Positions 49,200 to 56,262 are shown, numbered from the stretch's first letter. The stretch is 64,000 bases of DNA from Carnimonas bestiolae (GCF_051251125.1 NZ_JBPCZL010000011.1), one strand, 5' to 3'. Translations and numbers: made by a program. The notes: generated by a model from the sequence alone, not told the origin.

Positions 49200-49632
49200 T
49201 GTCGCTCGCGTCCTCCCGCCGGATTACGATCTGCACCGGCGTTGGAACGGAATCGCCCTCATCGGCCACCGGTTTATCACGCCACTTGGTGGGCTGCCGG
49301 TTCTTGAGCCAGAAAATAGCTGCCACCGTGTCCGGCGGGTAACGTTTCGTCGTCGGCGTTATGACGATCTCGCCATTGATTGCGCGAATGTCGTCTTCGG
49401 GATGTGAATACCCCGTTGCCCGCTTAAACAACTTTTCCGCCACCTGCGCATCGGCAAGCGTCTTGCCGTCCTTCACGGCCTGCTTAAATTCGGGATGGGC
49501 CACCAGCCATCGGTCGATAGTCGTACCTCCGACCTCGAAAAAATCGGCCAGCTCTTCGTTGGTCGCGCCCAAAACGCAGAGTTTGCGCGCTTGTTCGGCG
49601 TACTCCGCTTTGTATTTGGACTGCCTACCCAT
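49171..49632 (-). CDS. Terminase small subunit
   Basis: 153 residues. The N-terminal helix-turn-helix (KYAEQARKLCVLGATNEELA-like, then FEVGGTTIDRWLVAHPEF) recognises the packaging start site. A central helical oligomerisation region follows (AQVAEKLFKRATGY). It lies directly before, and overlaps, the large subunit. The C terminus is hydrophilic. Confidence 0.9.
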   Translation of the reverse strand: MGRQSKYKAEYAEQARKLCVLGATNEELADFFEVGGTTIDRWLVAHPEFKQAVKDGKTLADAQVAEKLFKRATGYSHPEDDIRAINGEIVITPTTKRYPPDTVAAIFWLKNRQPTKWRDKPVADEGDSVPTPVQIVIRREDASDNGDAEQSSG

Positions 49633-49657
49633 GTTGTTACCTATTGTTGTTGTGCGG

Positions 49658-49798
49658 CTATTGCAGAGTCGTGGGAGCGACGACGCCGATTGCCAGCGCG
49701 GGACGCAATGGCCCGCTGTCTACCAGCAGTACCGCGATATACCCTGTCGCTAGCAGCACGCTTTGCGTGATCGGCGAATCGACGTGATCGAGAAACAT
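49658..49798 (-). CDS. Possible 46-residue hydrophobic protein
   Basis: A short frame between the lysis-side terminator and terminase. It has AGGG eight bases before ATG and a central hydrophobic stretch (SVLLATGYIAVLLV). It is not recognised and may be chance. Confidence 0.3.
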   Translation of the reverse strand: MFLDHVDSPITQSVLLATGYIAVLLVDSGPLRPALAIGVVAPTTLQ

Positions 49799-50168
49799 GC
49801 AATAGCCCTGAATAAAAATGGCCCGAGCGTCACCGCTGTAACAACCACGGGAGGGGCGCAGGCGCTATCAACAAAAACGCCCCACCGTGTGAGGGTGAGG
49901 CGATGGCCCAATTGGGCCGAATGACAGTTCTAGCTGGGGATTGCCAGATAGTGTTAGTGGCATTGCTGCCACGATAGAATTATCGCAATTCAGGAGTGGA
50001 AAATCAGTTGATTAGCGCAATTCCTCACAAAAAGTGAGGATGGTTTAATGTTTAATGCTATACAGCAATATTCTTGTTTGCTGCAGGACGGCAAACCTTC
50101 ATTTTTATGATAATTCCAGTTTGGCCAAGTCATAATATTGCCGATAATTATAATATCACGGCAATATC
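49799..50168. promoter_or_regulatory. A+T-rich regulatory stretch before the head genes
   Basis: Gene-free and A+T-rich compared with the flanks. It holds an inverted repeat ATATTGCCG-N15-CGGCAATAT (50135-50143, 50159-50167) with TATAAT inside, a hairpin TCCTCAC/GTGAGGA at about 50020-50040, and the terminator at 49873-49901. It probably carries a promoter or late control site for terminase and head genes. The packaging (pac or cos) site may also lie nearby. Confidence 0.45.
49873..49901 (-). terminator. Terminator downstream of the lysis genes
   Basis: GCCTCACC and GGTGGGGC arms pair with one T-G, followed by GTTTTTG on the minus strand. Confidence 0.7.
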
Positions 50169-50357
50169 CTATTCATCAGCCTCACCCACAACCTTGCCGG
50201 TGCGGCCGATTGCTGCAACACGTTCCTGCGCATCCTCGAAACTCAATGCGTCGATGTGAAGGACAAACAGCGCGCCGCGCTTATCGGTGAACTGTACTGC
50301 GTACGTGTGCCATGATTCGCCATCTGCGTCTGGCACGGTCTCGTTGATTTGATTCAT
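50169..50357 (-). CDS. Small phage protein of unknown function
   Basis: 62 residues. It overlaps the Rz1 stop by four bases (ATGA), so it is coupled to the lysis cassette. AVQFTDKRGALFVLHIDALS and SFEDAQERVAAIGRTGKVVG suggest a small alpha/beta domain. It is not recognised. Confidence 0.55.
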   Translation of the reverse strand: MNQINETVPDADGESWHTYAVQFTDKRGALFVLHIDALSFEDAQERVAAIGRTGKVVGEADE

Positions 50358-50632
50358 TTTGATACCTGTTGAGTTAGTGCGCGCTCGACCGCCGCCCTGT
50401 CGGCGTTAGCACGGTCGATGACGTCGCGTTGTTTGAGTATGCAGCCGCCCAAGTCGCTATTAACGACAATGCGGCATTTTGGCTGCGTGAGCGGCTGCGT
50501 TAATTCATGGGGGATAGATACTGCCGGGGCCTGAATCGAGCTGTAAACCGGCTCAGGGGCGCAGGCTGCGCACAACGCTGTCAGGCACGCGAGTGTTAGC
50601 CCAATCAGCGTCGCCCGCGACTGCCGCATCAT
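50354..50632 (-). CDS. Outer-membrane spanin lipoprotein (Rz1-like)
   Basis: 92 residues in a different frame, with its 5' part inside the Rz gene, as in lambda. It has a lipoprotein-type signal (LTLACLTALCAAC) and a Pro-containing mature part. It should link the outer membrane to Rz and fuse the two membranes at lysis. ATG 50632 and 50629 are both possible. The lipobox residue at -3 is Cys, which is unusual. Confidence 0.7.
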   Translation of the reverse strand: MMRQSRATLIGLTLACLTALCAACAPEPVYSSIQAPAVSIPHELTQPLTQPKCRIVVNSDLGGCILKQRDVIDRANADRAAVERALTQQVSK

Positions 50633-50897
50633 ATGCGCGGCGATTTGCATCAGCTCGTTTGCGCTGCTGTTCGCGCTGTTGAGTGCGTGCATTGAGTGAT
50701 TCCAGTAGTGATGTGTTGCGAGCGTCTAGTGCTGCGTTAGCAGTCATGAGCGAGCTATTAGCCGTCTCTGCTGTGTCCGCTCTGTATTCCTGCTGCTGAG
50801 ATGTACGCTGCCAGTCAGATGCAGAGCCGCGATAGTGCCAGCAGCCAACCGCCAGCATCGCTACAATCAGCCACGGCGCGCATTTAATGATCGGCAT
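50553..50897 (-). CDS. Inner-membrane spanin (Rz-like)
   Basis: 114 residues with an N-terminal anchor (CAPWLIVAMLAVGCWHY) and a periplasmic coiled coil (TAETANSSLMTANAALDARN and on). Nested with Rz1 downstream. ATG 50897 is chosen; the longer frame to 50969 adds a non-hydrophobic stretch. Needed for the last step of lysis, disruption of the outer membrane. Confidence 0.75.
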   Translation of the reverse strand: MPIIKCAPWLIVAMLAVGCWHYRGSASDWQRTSQQQEYRADTAETANSSLMTANAALDARNTSLLESLNARTQQREQQRKRADANRRAYDAAVAGDADWANTRVPDSVVRSLRP

Positions 50898-51117
50898 GAT
50901 CGATCTCGCTAATAAGGCGATTGAGCGTTGCGTTAGTGTGCTGCTGCTGTTCGCGTAGGTCGCTAACACGCTGCTCTGATAGCTGCATCCTGTCCCAAAA
51001 CCCGTCTAGGGCCTGAGATTTGCGCCAGTTCGAAAACCCCTGGGTAATAGACGTTGCACCCAGCACGATCACCAGCAGCAGCATAAACCGGCGGGAGTGA
51101 TGACGTTTATTTGCCAT
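50884..51117 (-). CDS. Small membrane protein in the lysis cassette
   Basis: 77 residues. Basic N terminus (ANKRHHSRR), one membrane segment (FMLLLVIVLGATSI) and a Gln-rich soluble helix (LREQQQHTNATLNRLI). It sits between holin and Rz and overlaps both. It could be an antiholin or a second holin-type protein; this is inferred from place and topology. Confidence 0.6.
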   Translation of the reverse strand: MANKRHHSRRFMLLLVIVLGATSITQGFSNWRKSQALDGFWDRMQLSEQRVSDLREQQQHTNATLNRLISEIDHADH

Positions 51118-51439
51118 TGTCGTTGCCCTCCTCGTCTAGTCCGAGTTTGCTGCGTGCTTTGCGGGTAATCATGCCGAGAGTCGCCGATGCGCCCATCCAG
51201 CCGCTGAGGCCGGTAAATATGCCGGTCATAATCATATCGACGCCGTAGTGCATGCAGATAAGCAGCACAATGCAGCCCGTAAACGCCGCGCCTAGCGTCT
51301 GAATGATTAGTGCCTTGATCGAGATGCGTTCGCCGCTTTCAGCAGTGCGAGTGATGTATCCAAGGCCGCCCGCAAACGTCGCGAACACGACACACAGCAC
51401 GTATTCCCAAATTTTTGACTTGTCTTGCGGGTCGATCAT
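51107..51439 (-). CDS. Holin
   Basis: 110 residues with about three membrane segments (YVLCVVFATFAGGLGYI, ALIIQTLGAAFTGCIVLLIC, IMTGIFTGLSGWMGASAT) and a charged C terminus. It forms the membrane holes that let the lysozyme out. ATG 51439 overlaps the lysozyme stop by four bases. The pattern fits holins encoded beside GH24 lysozymes. Confidence 0.8.
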   Translation of the reverse strand: MIDPQDKSKIWEYVLCVVFATFAGGLGYITRTAESGERISIKALIIQTLGAAFTGCIVLLICMHYGVDMIMTGIFTGLSGWMGASATLGMITRKARSKLGLDEEGNDNGK

Positions 51440-51864
51440 TGCCGCCCTCGCATGCGGGCAGCTAGTCGAGTAGCGCGGGCTTTGACTTGCTTCGCCCATG
51501 CGCTGTCTAGCATCTCGTCTGCTGCGCGCTGATAGTCGTGATTGAGCAATGCGGCGCGGAACTGCTTAAAACCACGCAGGCGCGGCAATCCGAGATTGAA
51601 CGACATATTAATCAGCACGCCCTGCCGGTCATCGTCCAGCGCGTCGAACGCATCAGCACCGAGGAACGCCTTGGCATCCTCCGTAGCAGCGGCAATATCG
51701 TTATCGAGCATGTAGTTAATCTCGTCATCGCGTAGCCCGACATCCTCAACATTCCGGCCGACTCCGATAGTCATTTTCCCTACCGAGTCGCGATACAGAC
51801 GATTTTTCGCGCCCTCGTCGTTGATTATCTGCGCCCGCTCGTTAGCTTGAGCTGTAGTTGTCAT
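51436..51864 (-). CDS. Endolysin, T4-type lysozyme (GH24)
   Basis: 142 residues cutting the glycan strands of peptidoglycan. The catalytic triad of T4 lysozyme is visible: Glu in NDEGAKNRLYRDSVGKMTIG, with the Asp nine residues later and Thr five after that. MSFNLGLPRLRGFKQFRAAL matches the C-terminal lobe. There is no signal or anchor segment, so release depends on the holin. Confidence 0.92.
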   Translation of the reverse strand: MTTTAQANERAQIINDEGAKNRLYRDSVGKMTIGVGRNVEDVGLRDDEINYMLDNDIAAATEDAKAFLGADAFDALDDDRQGVLINMSFNLGLPRLRGFKQFRAALLNHDYQRAADEMLDSAWAKQVKARATRLAARMRGRQ

Positions 51865-51910
51865 AGTTGCCTCATTTTTTATGGCACCCCGCTATGACGG
51901 GGCGCGCTTG

Positions 51911-52153
51911 TTATTCGGCAGGGGTATCGTCTGCGGTGTCGGCGTCATCGCTCGATTCGCTATCGTCAGTGTCCTGCACTTGACTGATAGTGACCTCCGC
52001 TTTGTATGCCTCGACGTATTTGAGTATCAGCACCTCCTCGCCGGGGTTGTTATTGAGCTGGCGCCGGGCTTCCTGACGCGCATCGTCTAGCGTGTCATAC
52101 GTGGTTTCGAGGCTGCTGTATCGTTGTGCTACGTAGTAACGTTCTTTAGCCAT
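51911..52153 (-). CDS. Small acidic phage protein
   Basis: 80 residues from ATG 52153, preceded by GGAGG. It begins MAKERYYVAQRYSSLETTYD and ends in an acidic tail (DTDDSESSDDADTADDTPAE). It is the first gene of the leftward late block after the anti-CRISPR-type cassette. Function unknown. Confidence 0.6.
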   Translation of the reverse strand: MAKERYYVAQRYSSLETTYDTLDDARQEARRQLNNNPGEEVLILKYVEAYKAEVTISQVQDTDDSESSDDADTADDTPAE

Positions 52154-52196
52154 TTGATGGCCTCCATTTATTGAGGGGTTGCCTGTCGAGCAGGCA

Positions 52197-52221
52197 CAAA
52201 AAAGCCCCGCGTAAGCGAGGC
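52197..52221 (-). terminator. Terminator between the plus-strand cassette and the lysis genes
   Basis: On the minus strand GCCTCGC-TTAC-GCGGGGC is followed by TTTTTTG. It would stop leftward transcripts coming from the tRNA side before the lysis genes unless antiterminated. Confidence 0.75.
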
Positions 52222-52243
52222 GTGAAATTATTGGGGGAAAAGC

Positions 52244-52272
52244 TTGCATAGCGAACATAGTTCGCTTATAAT
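52244..52272 (+). promoter_or_regulatory. Promoter and palindromic operator of the acr-aca cassette
   Basis: TTGCAT (52244-52249), a 17-base spacer and TATAAT (52267-52272). The spacer is itself a perfect palindrome AGCGAAC-ATA-GTTCGCT (52250-52266). A repressor bound there would block polymerase. AAGGAG precedes the first gene. Aca proteins are known to repress acr promoters by binding such inverted repeats; this assignment is inferred. Confidence 0.85.
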
Positions 52273-52299
52273 GTATTCATCAGATAAGGAGATACAGAC

Positions 52300-52758
52300 A
52301 TGCAGCTTTTCCACACCAGCCCGTCAGAAATCAAAGAGATCAACGACCTTGGTCGTTTTGGTGAGTTTCTGTTCTTCTCTAACGATGAATACGTAATGAC
52401 TGCTGGCGAGCATGTTGTGTACAGCATTGAGATCGACGATGAACAGATCATCGAAGCAAGCCAGCTCTTCTATCACGAAGATGCAGAAAAGCTAGAAGCG
52501 CTGGTGTCAGAGCTTGCCGAAGAGCTAGAAATCGACGAAGACGATGCAGAAGCGCTTATCGAAGAAAGCAAAAGCATCTACGACATTGAAAGCAACGTTG
52601 AAGCTGAAGACATGGCAGAAGCAAGCTGGAACATTCAGCTCTATACTGCACGAGCAGCTAAGGCGCTTGGTTTTCGCGGCGTTGAAGTCGAAGACGAACA
52701 AGGCTCCGCTTATATGATCGCTATGCGGGGCAACGAAAACGAGCTGGTTAAACAATGA
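52300..52758 (+). CDS. AcrIF11-like anti-CRISPR (predicted ADP-ribosyltransferase)
   Basis: 152 residues. It resembles what I recall of AcrIF11, which ADP-ribosylates Cas8f of the type I-F Csy complex and blocks target DNA recognition. Shared features from memory are FHTSP at 4-8, GRFGEFLFFS near 18, MTAGEHVVYSIEIDDEQII, FYHEDAEKL, an acidic middle, then AAKALGFRGVEVEDEQGSAY, with Asp132 in the region where the catalytic acid lies. The middle (about 68-105) is a little longer than in the P. aeruginosa protein. It is on the plus strand, against the late genes, with its own promoter, and an HTH gene overlaps its stop, the classical acr-aca layout. Not tested by search. Confidence 0.85.
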   Translation: MQLFHTSPSEIKEINDLGRFGEFLFFSNDEYVMTAGEHVVYSIEIDDEQIIEASQLFYHEDAEKLEALVSELAEELEIDEDDAEALIEESKSIYDIESNVEAEDMAEASWNIQLYTARAAKALGFRGVEVEDEQGSAYMIAMRGNENELVKQ

Positions 52759-52955
52759 TTGACGCTAGAAAATTCTATGCGCCTGAGCGCGGGCCAGAAT
52801 TGATCGAAATAGCTGTAGAAAAGTGCGGCTCGCAAAAGGAGTTGGCTGCGCGTCTTGACGTAACGCCGCGCTATTTGCAAATGGTCAAGAAAGGCTCGAA
52901 AAGCATTAGCTATGGCGTTCAAGTCGCGCTTGAGGGCGTAATCAAACAAAAGTGA
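52755..52955 (+). CDS. Aca-like helix-turn-helix regulator
   Basis: 66 residues. A single HTH is visible in GSQKELAARLDVTPRYLQMV with the recognition helix near 38-47. Its ATG overlaps the stop of the AcrIF11-like gene (ATGA). Small HTH proteins directly after acr genes (Aca) bind the acr promoter and shut it off after the initial burst. The perfect palindrome at 52250-52266 is the obvious target. A Cro-type origin is possible. I recall that an Aca type was described in Halomonas, but cannot verify that this is it. Confidence 0.8.
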   Translation: MIDARKFYAPERGPELIEIAVEKCGSQKELAARLDVTPRYLQMVKKGSKSISYGVQVALEGVIKQK

Positions 52956-52964
52956 ATTAGTATC

Positions 52965-53405
52965 ATGAGACACGACCGCACAGGACAAACTTTTGGAAAG
53001 CTGACTGTTATCGCCGATAACGGCGGCGCACAGCTTCACTGTCGATGCGAATGCGGTCGAGAATCGGTCTATCCGAGAAATATTACAAAACCATCGTACA
53101 GAGGCCCGAAGGCTTGTCCCTGGTGCCTTGGCACCCCATGCGAAGAGTGCGGAGAAATAATTCCGCACAAGGGACGAATGCCAGCAAAAACATGTTCTAA
53201 CACTTGTCGCACGGCAAGGGCTAATCGTATGGAGTCTGAGCGATATTATCGCATCAAAGATACCGATCATTTTAAACGAACTCGTGCGAACTATCTGGAG
53301 CGTCTGAGTCAGGAAATGGCCAACGATCCTGAGTTTGCAGAATCGATTCGCGCAGATCACCGCAGATCAGTTCGTGAGTGGCGTAAACGTCAAAGCCCTG
53401 ATTAA
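52965..53405 (+). CDS. Small zinc-ribbon protein of unknown function in the acr-type cassette
   Basis: 146 residues. GQTFGKLTVIADNGGAQLHC, then CRCECG, resembles the N-terminal module found in phage AP2/HNH-linked proteins (TGQ.FGKLTV). Further Cys pairs follow: CPWCLGTPCEECG and TCSNTCR. This suggests zinc binding. The C-terminal part is basic (RTARANRMESERYYRIK, RSVREWRKRQ). It starts nine bases after the aca-like stop, probably in the same transcript. Could be a DNA-binding protein or an unknown Acr. Confidence 0.65.
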   Translation: MRHDRTGQTFGKLTVIADNGGAQLHCRCECGRESVYPRNITKPSYRGPKACPWCLGTPCEECGEIIPHKGRMPAKTCSNTCRTARANRMESERYYRIKDTDHFKRTRANYLERLSQEMANDPEFAESIRADHRRSVREWRKRQSPD

Positions 53406-53465
53406 GCGAGACGTGAGATTATTTGTAATGTGTGTGTGGCTTACAGCATCAGGAGTTTGCTTTCG

Positions 53466-53747
53466 ATGGATAACAATCAGCGCTTGAAAGCAATTTGCAC
53501 AGCATTGCGCTTCGGTCGTTCGGATGTATCTGCTGCGTGCAAGCATGGGGGTTACGAAATATCAATATCGAATGCCGCGCTATGGCTCAAGGGAGCTGGC
53601 AAAGAACTCCACAATGGCCCCGATTACACGCCTACGGGAAACACAGAGTACAAGGCTATGCCAGATATTGCTTTCGATGCGTTTTGCTTGGGGATCCGCT
53701 ATCACCTTGAGGCTCTGGAAGAATGGGACAATAGAGGGAATAGGTAG
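53466..53747 (+). CDS. DUF1456-like small protein
   Basis: 93 residues from ATG 53466, with AGGAG nine bases upstream. DNNQRLKAICTALRFGRSDV, ISISNAALWLKGAGKE and PDIAFDAFCLGIRYHLE match the general pattern of DUF1456 (YehS), which is usually duplicated; here a single copy is present. Last gene of the plus-strand cassette. Function unknown. Confidence 0.6.
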   Translation: MDNNQRLKAICTALRFGRSDVSAACKHGGYEISISNAALWLKGAGKELHNGPDYTPTGNTEYKAMPDIAFDAFCLGIRYHLEALEEWDNRGNR

Positions 53748-53831
53748 CCCCCAGCTCAGCCCAGCGCAATCGGCCACGGCATAGCCTAGCGGAACTGCGG
53801 CAGCCCAGCGCAATGGCTAGCCCGAGGAAAT

Positions 53832-53907
53832 TGGCTGGCACGGCAGGACTCGAACCTGCAACCGCTCGATTAACAGTCGAGCACTCTACCTATTGAGCTA
53901 CATGCCA
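53832..53907 (-). tRNA. tRNA-Asn (GUU)
   Basis: 76 bases with encoded CCA. Acceptor TGGCATG/CGTGCCA, D arm GCTC/GAGT, anticodon stem CTCGA/TCGAG around TGTTA with anticodon GTT, T arm GCAGG-TTCGAGT-CCTGC. Third in the leftward order Lys, CAU, Asn. Confidence 0.95.
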
Positions 53908-53911
53908 AAAT

Positions 53912-53985
53912 TGGTGGCGACGGCGGGAATCGAACCCGCATCGGTGGGATATGAGCCCATTGCTTTGCCGTTAAGCTACGTCGCG
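53912..53985 (-). tRNA. tRNA with anticodon CAU (Met or Ile2), initiator-like features
   Basis: 74 bases with encoded CCA. T arm GCGGG-TTCGATT-CCCGC, anticodon loop CTCATAT with anticodon CAT. Acceptor pairs 2-71 to 7-66 are good, but position 1 is C against C72, a mismatch. The anticodon stem has three G-C pairs next to the loop (GGG/CCC). Both are hallmarks of initiator tRNA, but the D-stem pair 11-24 is of the elongator type (C-G). Decoding as Met or as lysidine-modified Ile (AUA) cannot be told from sequence. Confidence 0.85.
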
Positions 53986-53988
53986 TCT

Positions 53989-54064
53989 TGGTGGGGCGCG
54001 CAGGCTTCGAACCTGCGACCGACTGGGTAAAAACCAGATGCTCTACCAACTGAGCTAGCGCCCC
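53989..54064 (-). tRNA. tRNA-Lys (UUU)
   Basis: 76 bases with encoded CCA. Acceptor GGGGCGC/GCGCCCC, D arm GCTC/GAGC, anticodon loop TTTTTAC with anticodon TTT, T arm GCAGG-TTCGAAG-CCTGC. First of the three-tRNA group. Confidence 0.95.
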
Positions 54065-54152
54065 GCTGATGCGTTATTCTCACCAGATTAGTTAATGGTA
54101 TATGTGGGAGTGGAAACTATAAATAACCACACCCATACATTTTGTGAGGAAG

Positions 54153-54716
54153 TTACCTCATTATCATTTCAACCAGTTTTTTCTTCGCATTTTTGGCCGT
54201 GTCTTTAATTGCGCTCTCGGTATTAAGGTTCAGGCTGTCGCCCACCGCCTCAAAACCAAGCAGCCGCAAATAATGGTCAATGTTAACTGCGATAGCGCTA
54301 TATGTTCGCGCCCACTCGCTGCCAGCGATTCTGTCGTCCATTTTTGCCGACTGAATCAGCAGCGCCACCTGCCTGCGAAGTGGCAGCTTGGCGAACACAG
54401 CGCGCGCCTCGTTTTCCCACGGGTCATTGCGGATGCCGTGGACATAGGCCTGATACATGTCGTCTTTGCGCTTGCCGTCGCGGTAATCAGGCATGCCCAG
54501 CATTGCGGTCGGACTAATTCCCTTCCACGCACTGTTGACGTGGCGATGCACCATGCGACGCTCTAGCTCAATCTCGGTAAGGCGCTTGACGTACTCCTCG
54601 GCGGCCGGACGCTGTAGCGGGCCTTCGCTGGTCGCCCACGTTTTTACCTGCGTCATTCCTGCGCGTTGAATACGATTTAGGGTGCTGCGGTCTAGTCGTT
54701 TTGCGGCTACGGTCAT
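54153..54716 (-). CDS. Phage protein, positional candidate for the late-gene regulator
   Basis: 187 residues from ATG 54716 (GGAG upstream). It is basic and helical: AAKRLDRSTLNRIQRAGMTQ, ELERRMVHRHVNSAWKGIS, KLPLRRQVALLIQSAKMDDR. Not recognised by family. It is the last gene of the early/recombination block, ahead of the tRNAs and lysis genes, exactly where Q-type antiterminators lie in lambdoid phages. The many terminators in the late operon make such a factor necessary, so this is the best candidate by position only. Confidence 0.5.
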   Translation of the reverse strand: MTVAAKRLDRSTLNRIQRAGMTQVKTWATSEGPLQRPAAEEYVKRLTEIELERRMVHRHVNSAWKGISPTAMLGMPDYRDGKRKDDMYQAYVHGIRNDPWENEARAVFAKLPLRRQVALLIQSAKMDDRIAGSEWARTYSAIAVNIDHYLRLLGFEAVGDSLNLNTESAIKDTAKNAKKKLVEMIMR

Positions 54717-54778
54717 TTTTGAGTCTCCATAGCCCAACTATCACTGTCGTTTTTATCACCCGCCGGTCTATGCCAGCG

Positions 54779-55132
54779 TTAAGGCGTCACTTCTTCTATG
54801 TCCCACCCGCCACCGCGCTTCTTGGCCTGCTTGCGGATAAGCAGAAACCGGAACGGGAATTTCTCGGCGGCCACTTTGACCTTTACCTTGGCGTCGTCGC
54901 GGTAGAAACCTTTGACTTCGTGCATTTCCAGCAGCCCATCCGACCGCATGACGGCAAAATCAGGGGAATAGGTCGTCAGCTTTGCCAGCTTCAGCTTTAC
55001 GCCCTCGAACGCATACCACGCTATTTCGCCCGCCTGCTTACGCGCTTCCAGCTCGACCGCGTAGGCGGCTTCGGTTTTGTTCATCGTCCCCGCTGGCAAC
55101 CGCCCCAGCGCGAGATCGCCGTTACCGCTCAT
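54779..55132 (-). CDS. DUF1064-like PD-(D/E)XK nuclease
   Basis: 117 residues. YAVELEARKQAGEIAWYAFE, then TTYSPDFAVMRSDGLLEMHE followed by VKG. The D...E-x-K spacing (PDF, then EMHEVKG) is the nuclease core seen in DUF1064 phage proteins related to resolvases. Probably processes branched or recombining phage DNA. It overlaps the next-upstream gene by four bases. Confidence 0.75.
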   Translation of the reverse strand: MSGNGDLALGRLPAGTMNKTEAAYAVELEARKQAGEIAWYAFEGVKLKLAKLTTYSPDFAVMRSDGLLEMHEVKGFYRDDAKVKVKVAAEKFPFRFLLIRKQAKKRGGGWDIEEVTP

Positions 55133-56262
55133 TGTTCACCCACCGACACCATTTCTGGCGTTACAACGTCGCTACCCTTCTCGCCAAAATCGGAGTGGTA
55201 GGTGATACGTCTTGCATGCCGCTCGGCGATATAGCCACTGCGCGATGCGTAGGCGTCTCGTGCGGCCAGCGTTGGGTGCTGCACCACGGTCATGCCGCCA
55301 AAGTCTTTGGCCTCGGAATGGTGGCGATGGCCGGTGTGGCAATACCTATGGGCAGTAGCGCCCCACATTGCAGGCTCGCTAGCAGCGAACAGCAGCGGTA
55401 GCTCCTGATTCTTTTTCTTGTGGCCGTGGTGGAATGCAAGCATCGTGCTGCCGTGCCGGTATGAGTAAAAGGGCAGCTCGCTATCGTTGATTGATACGCG
55501 CGGCTCGCGCTCATACAGCGCGGCAAACAGCTTGCGCAGCCAGACGCTCGAAGCAAGATCATGATTGCCCTCGGCCATCACTACGTGCACGTTGTCGTGG
55601 GTAGCAAGAGCCAGGTCGATCACGCGGCGTAGCAGCCGGATGGCGACTTCCACCACCTTGCCGAACCGGCCGTCCGCATCCAGCAAGTTTCCGCTGGTCG
55701 GCGTTACCGCTTCCAGCCCATCGAAATGCAGGAAATCGCCTAGCTGCGCGATCACGGCCGTACCTGCGCTTGGCGAACCGGCGACCAACTGCTCATAGAC
55801 TGACCAAAGCGTTTTTTCTGCGATGTCGATGTCCCAGTTTTGCCCGCCCTCGCGCTTCCACGCATACAGCCCGACATGGCAGTCAGTGAGTACAAACAGA
55901 TTGCACAGATCGGGATTGCCCGCTTCACCGGCCTTAATCGGCTCAAGACGCGGAATGTCTTCGCACATCGCATTGACGGCCGCCTCTTGAGCGATGCGGG
56001 CCTTCTCACGGTCGTAGCGCGTCTTAACCCACTGCATGTGGAGCTTGCCGTCCTTGTACAGCGTTGACGTATCCGCGGTGTGAGTAATCGGCGCGGCGAT
56101 GTTCATGTCCGACTCGGGTGCATATCCCCGCCGGTTAGCCATTACAAGCGCCTGAGCGAAACGCCGGTCGCCGAACGCGTATTTCTTTCGCAACTGCCTG
56201 CGCGATAGCCCCTCAATTATTTTTTGCGATAGGTCTAACGTGCTAATTTTCTGTCGTGTCAT
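55129..56262 (-). CDS. Metallophosphoesterase-like phage protein
   Basis: 377 residues. After an HTH-like start (SRRQLRKKYAFGDRRFAQAL) come the calcineurin-type motifs in order: LTDCHVG (D-x-H), QLGDFLHFDG (GD), AEGNHDLA (GNHD), HHGHKKK and GHRHHSEAK (GH-x-H). It is likely a metal-dependent phosphatase or nuclease acting on DNA ends or nucleotides. The pairing with an HTH suggests nucleic acid as the substrate. Located among recombination genes. Confidence 0.8.
   Translation of the reverse strand: MTRQKISTLDLSQKIIEGLSRRQLRKKYAFGDRRFAQALVMANRRGYAPESDMNIAAPITHTADTSTLYKDGKLHMQWVKTRYDREKARIAQEAAVNAMCEDIPRLEPIKAGEAGNPDLCNLFVLTDCHVGLYAWKREGGQNWDIDIAEKTLWSVYEQLVAGSPSAGTAVIAQLGDFLHFDGLEAVTPTSGNLLDADGRFGKVVEVAIRLLRRVIDLALATHDNVHVVMAEGNHDLASSVWLRKLFAALYEREPRVSINDSELPFYSYRHGSTMLAFHHGHKKKNQELPLLFAASEPAMWGATAHRYCHTGHRHHSEAKDFGGMTVVQHPTLAARDAYASRSGYIAERHARRITYHSDFGEKGSDVVTPEMVSVGEQ

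Noticed and set aside
52755..52955. HTH gene as an ordinary Cro of a second immunity region
   Set aside because: There is no divergent repressor gene, and it overlaps the AcrIF11-like stop and has an operator in that gene's promoter; an Aca role fits better.
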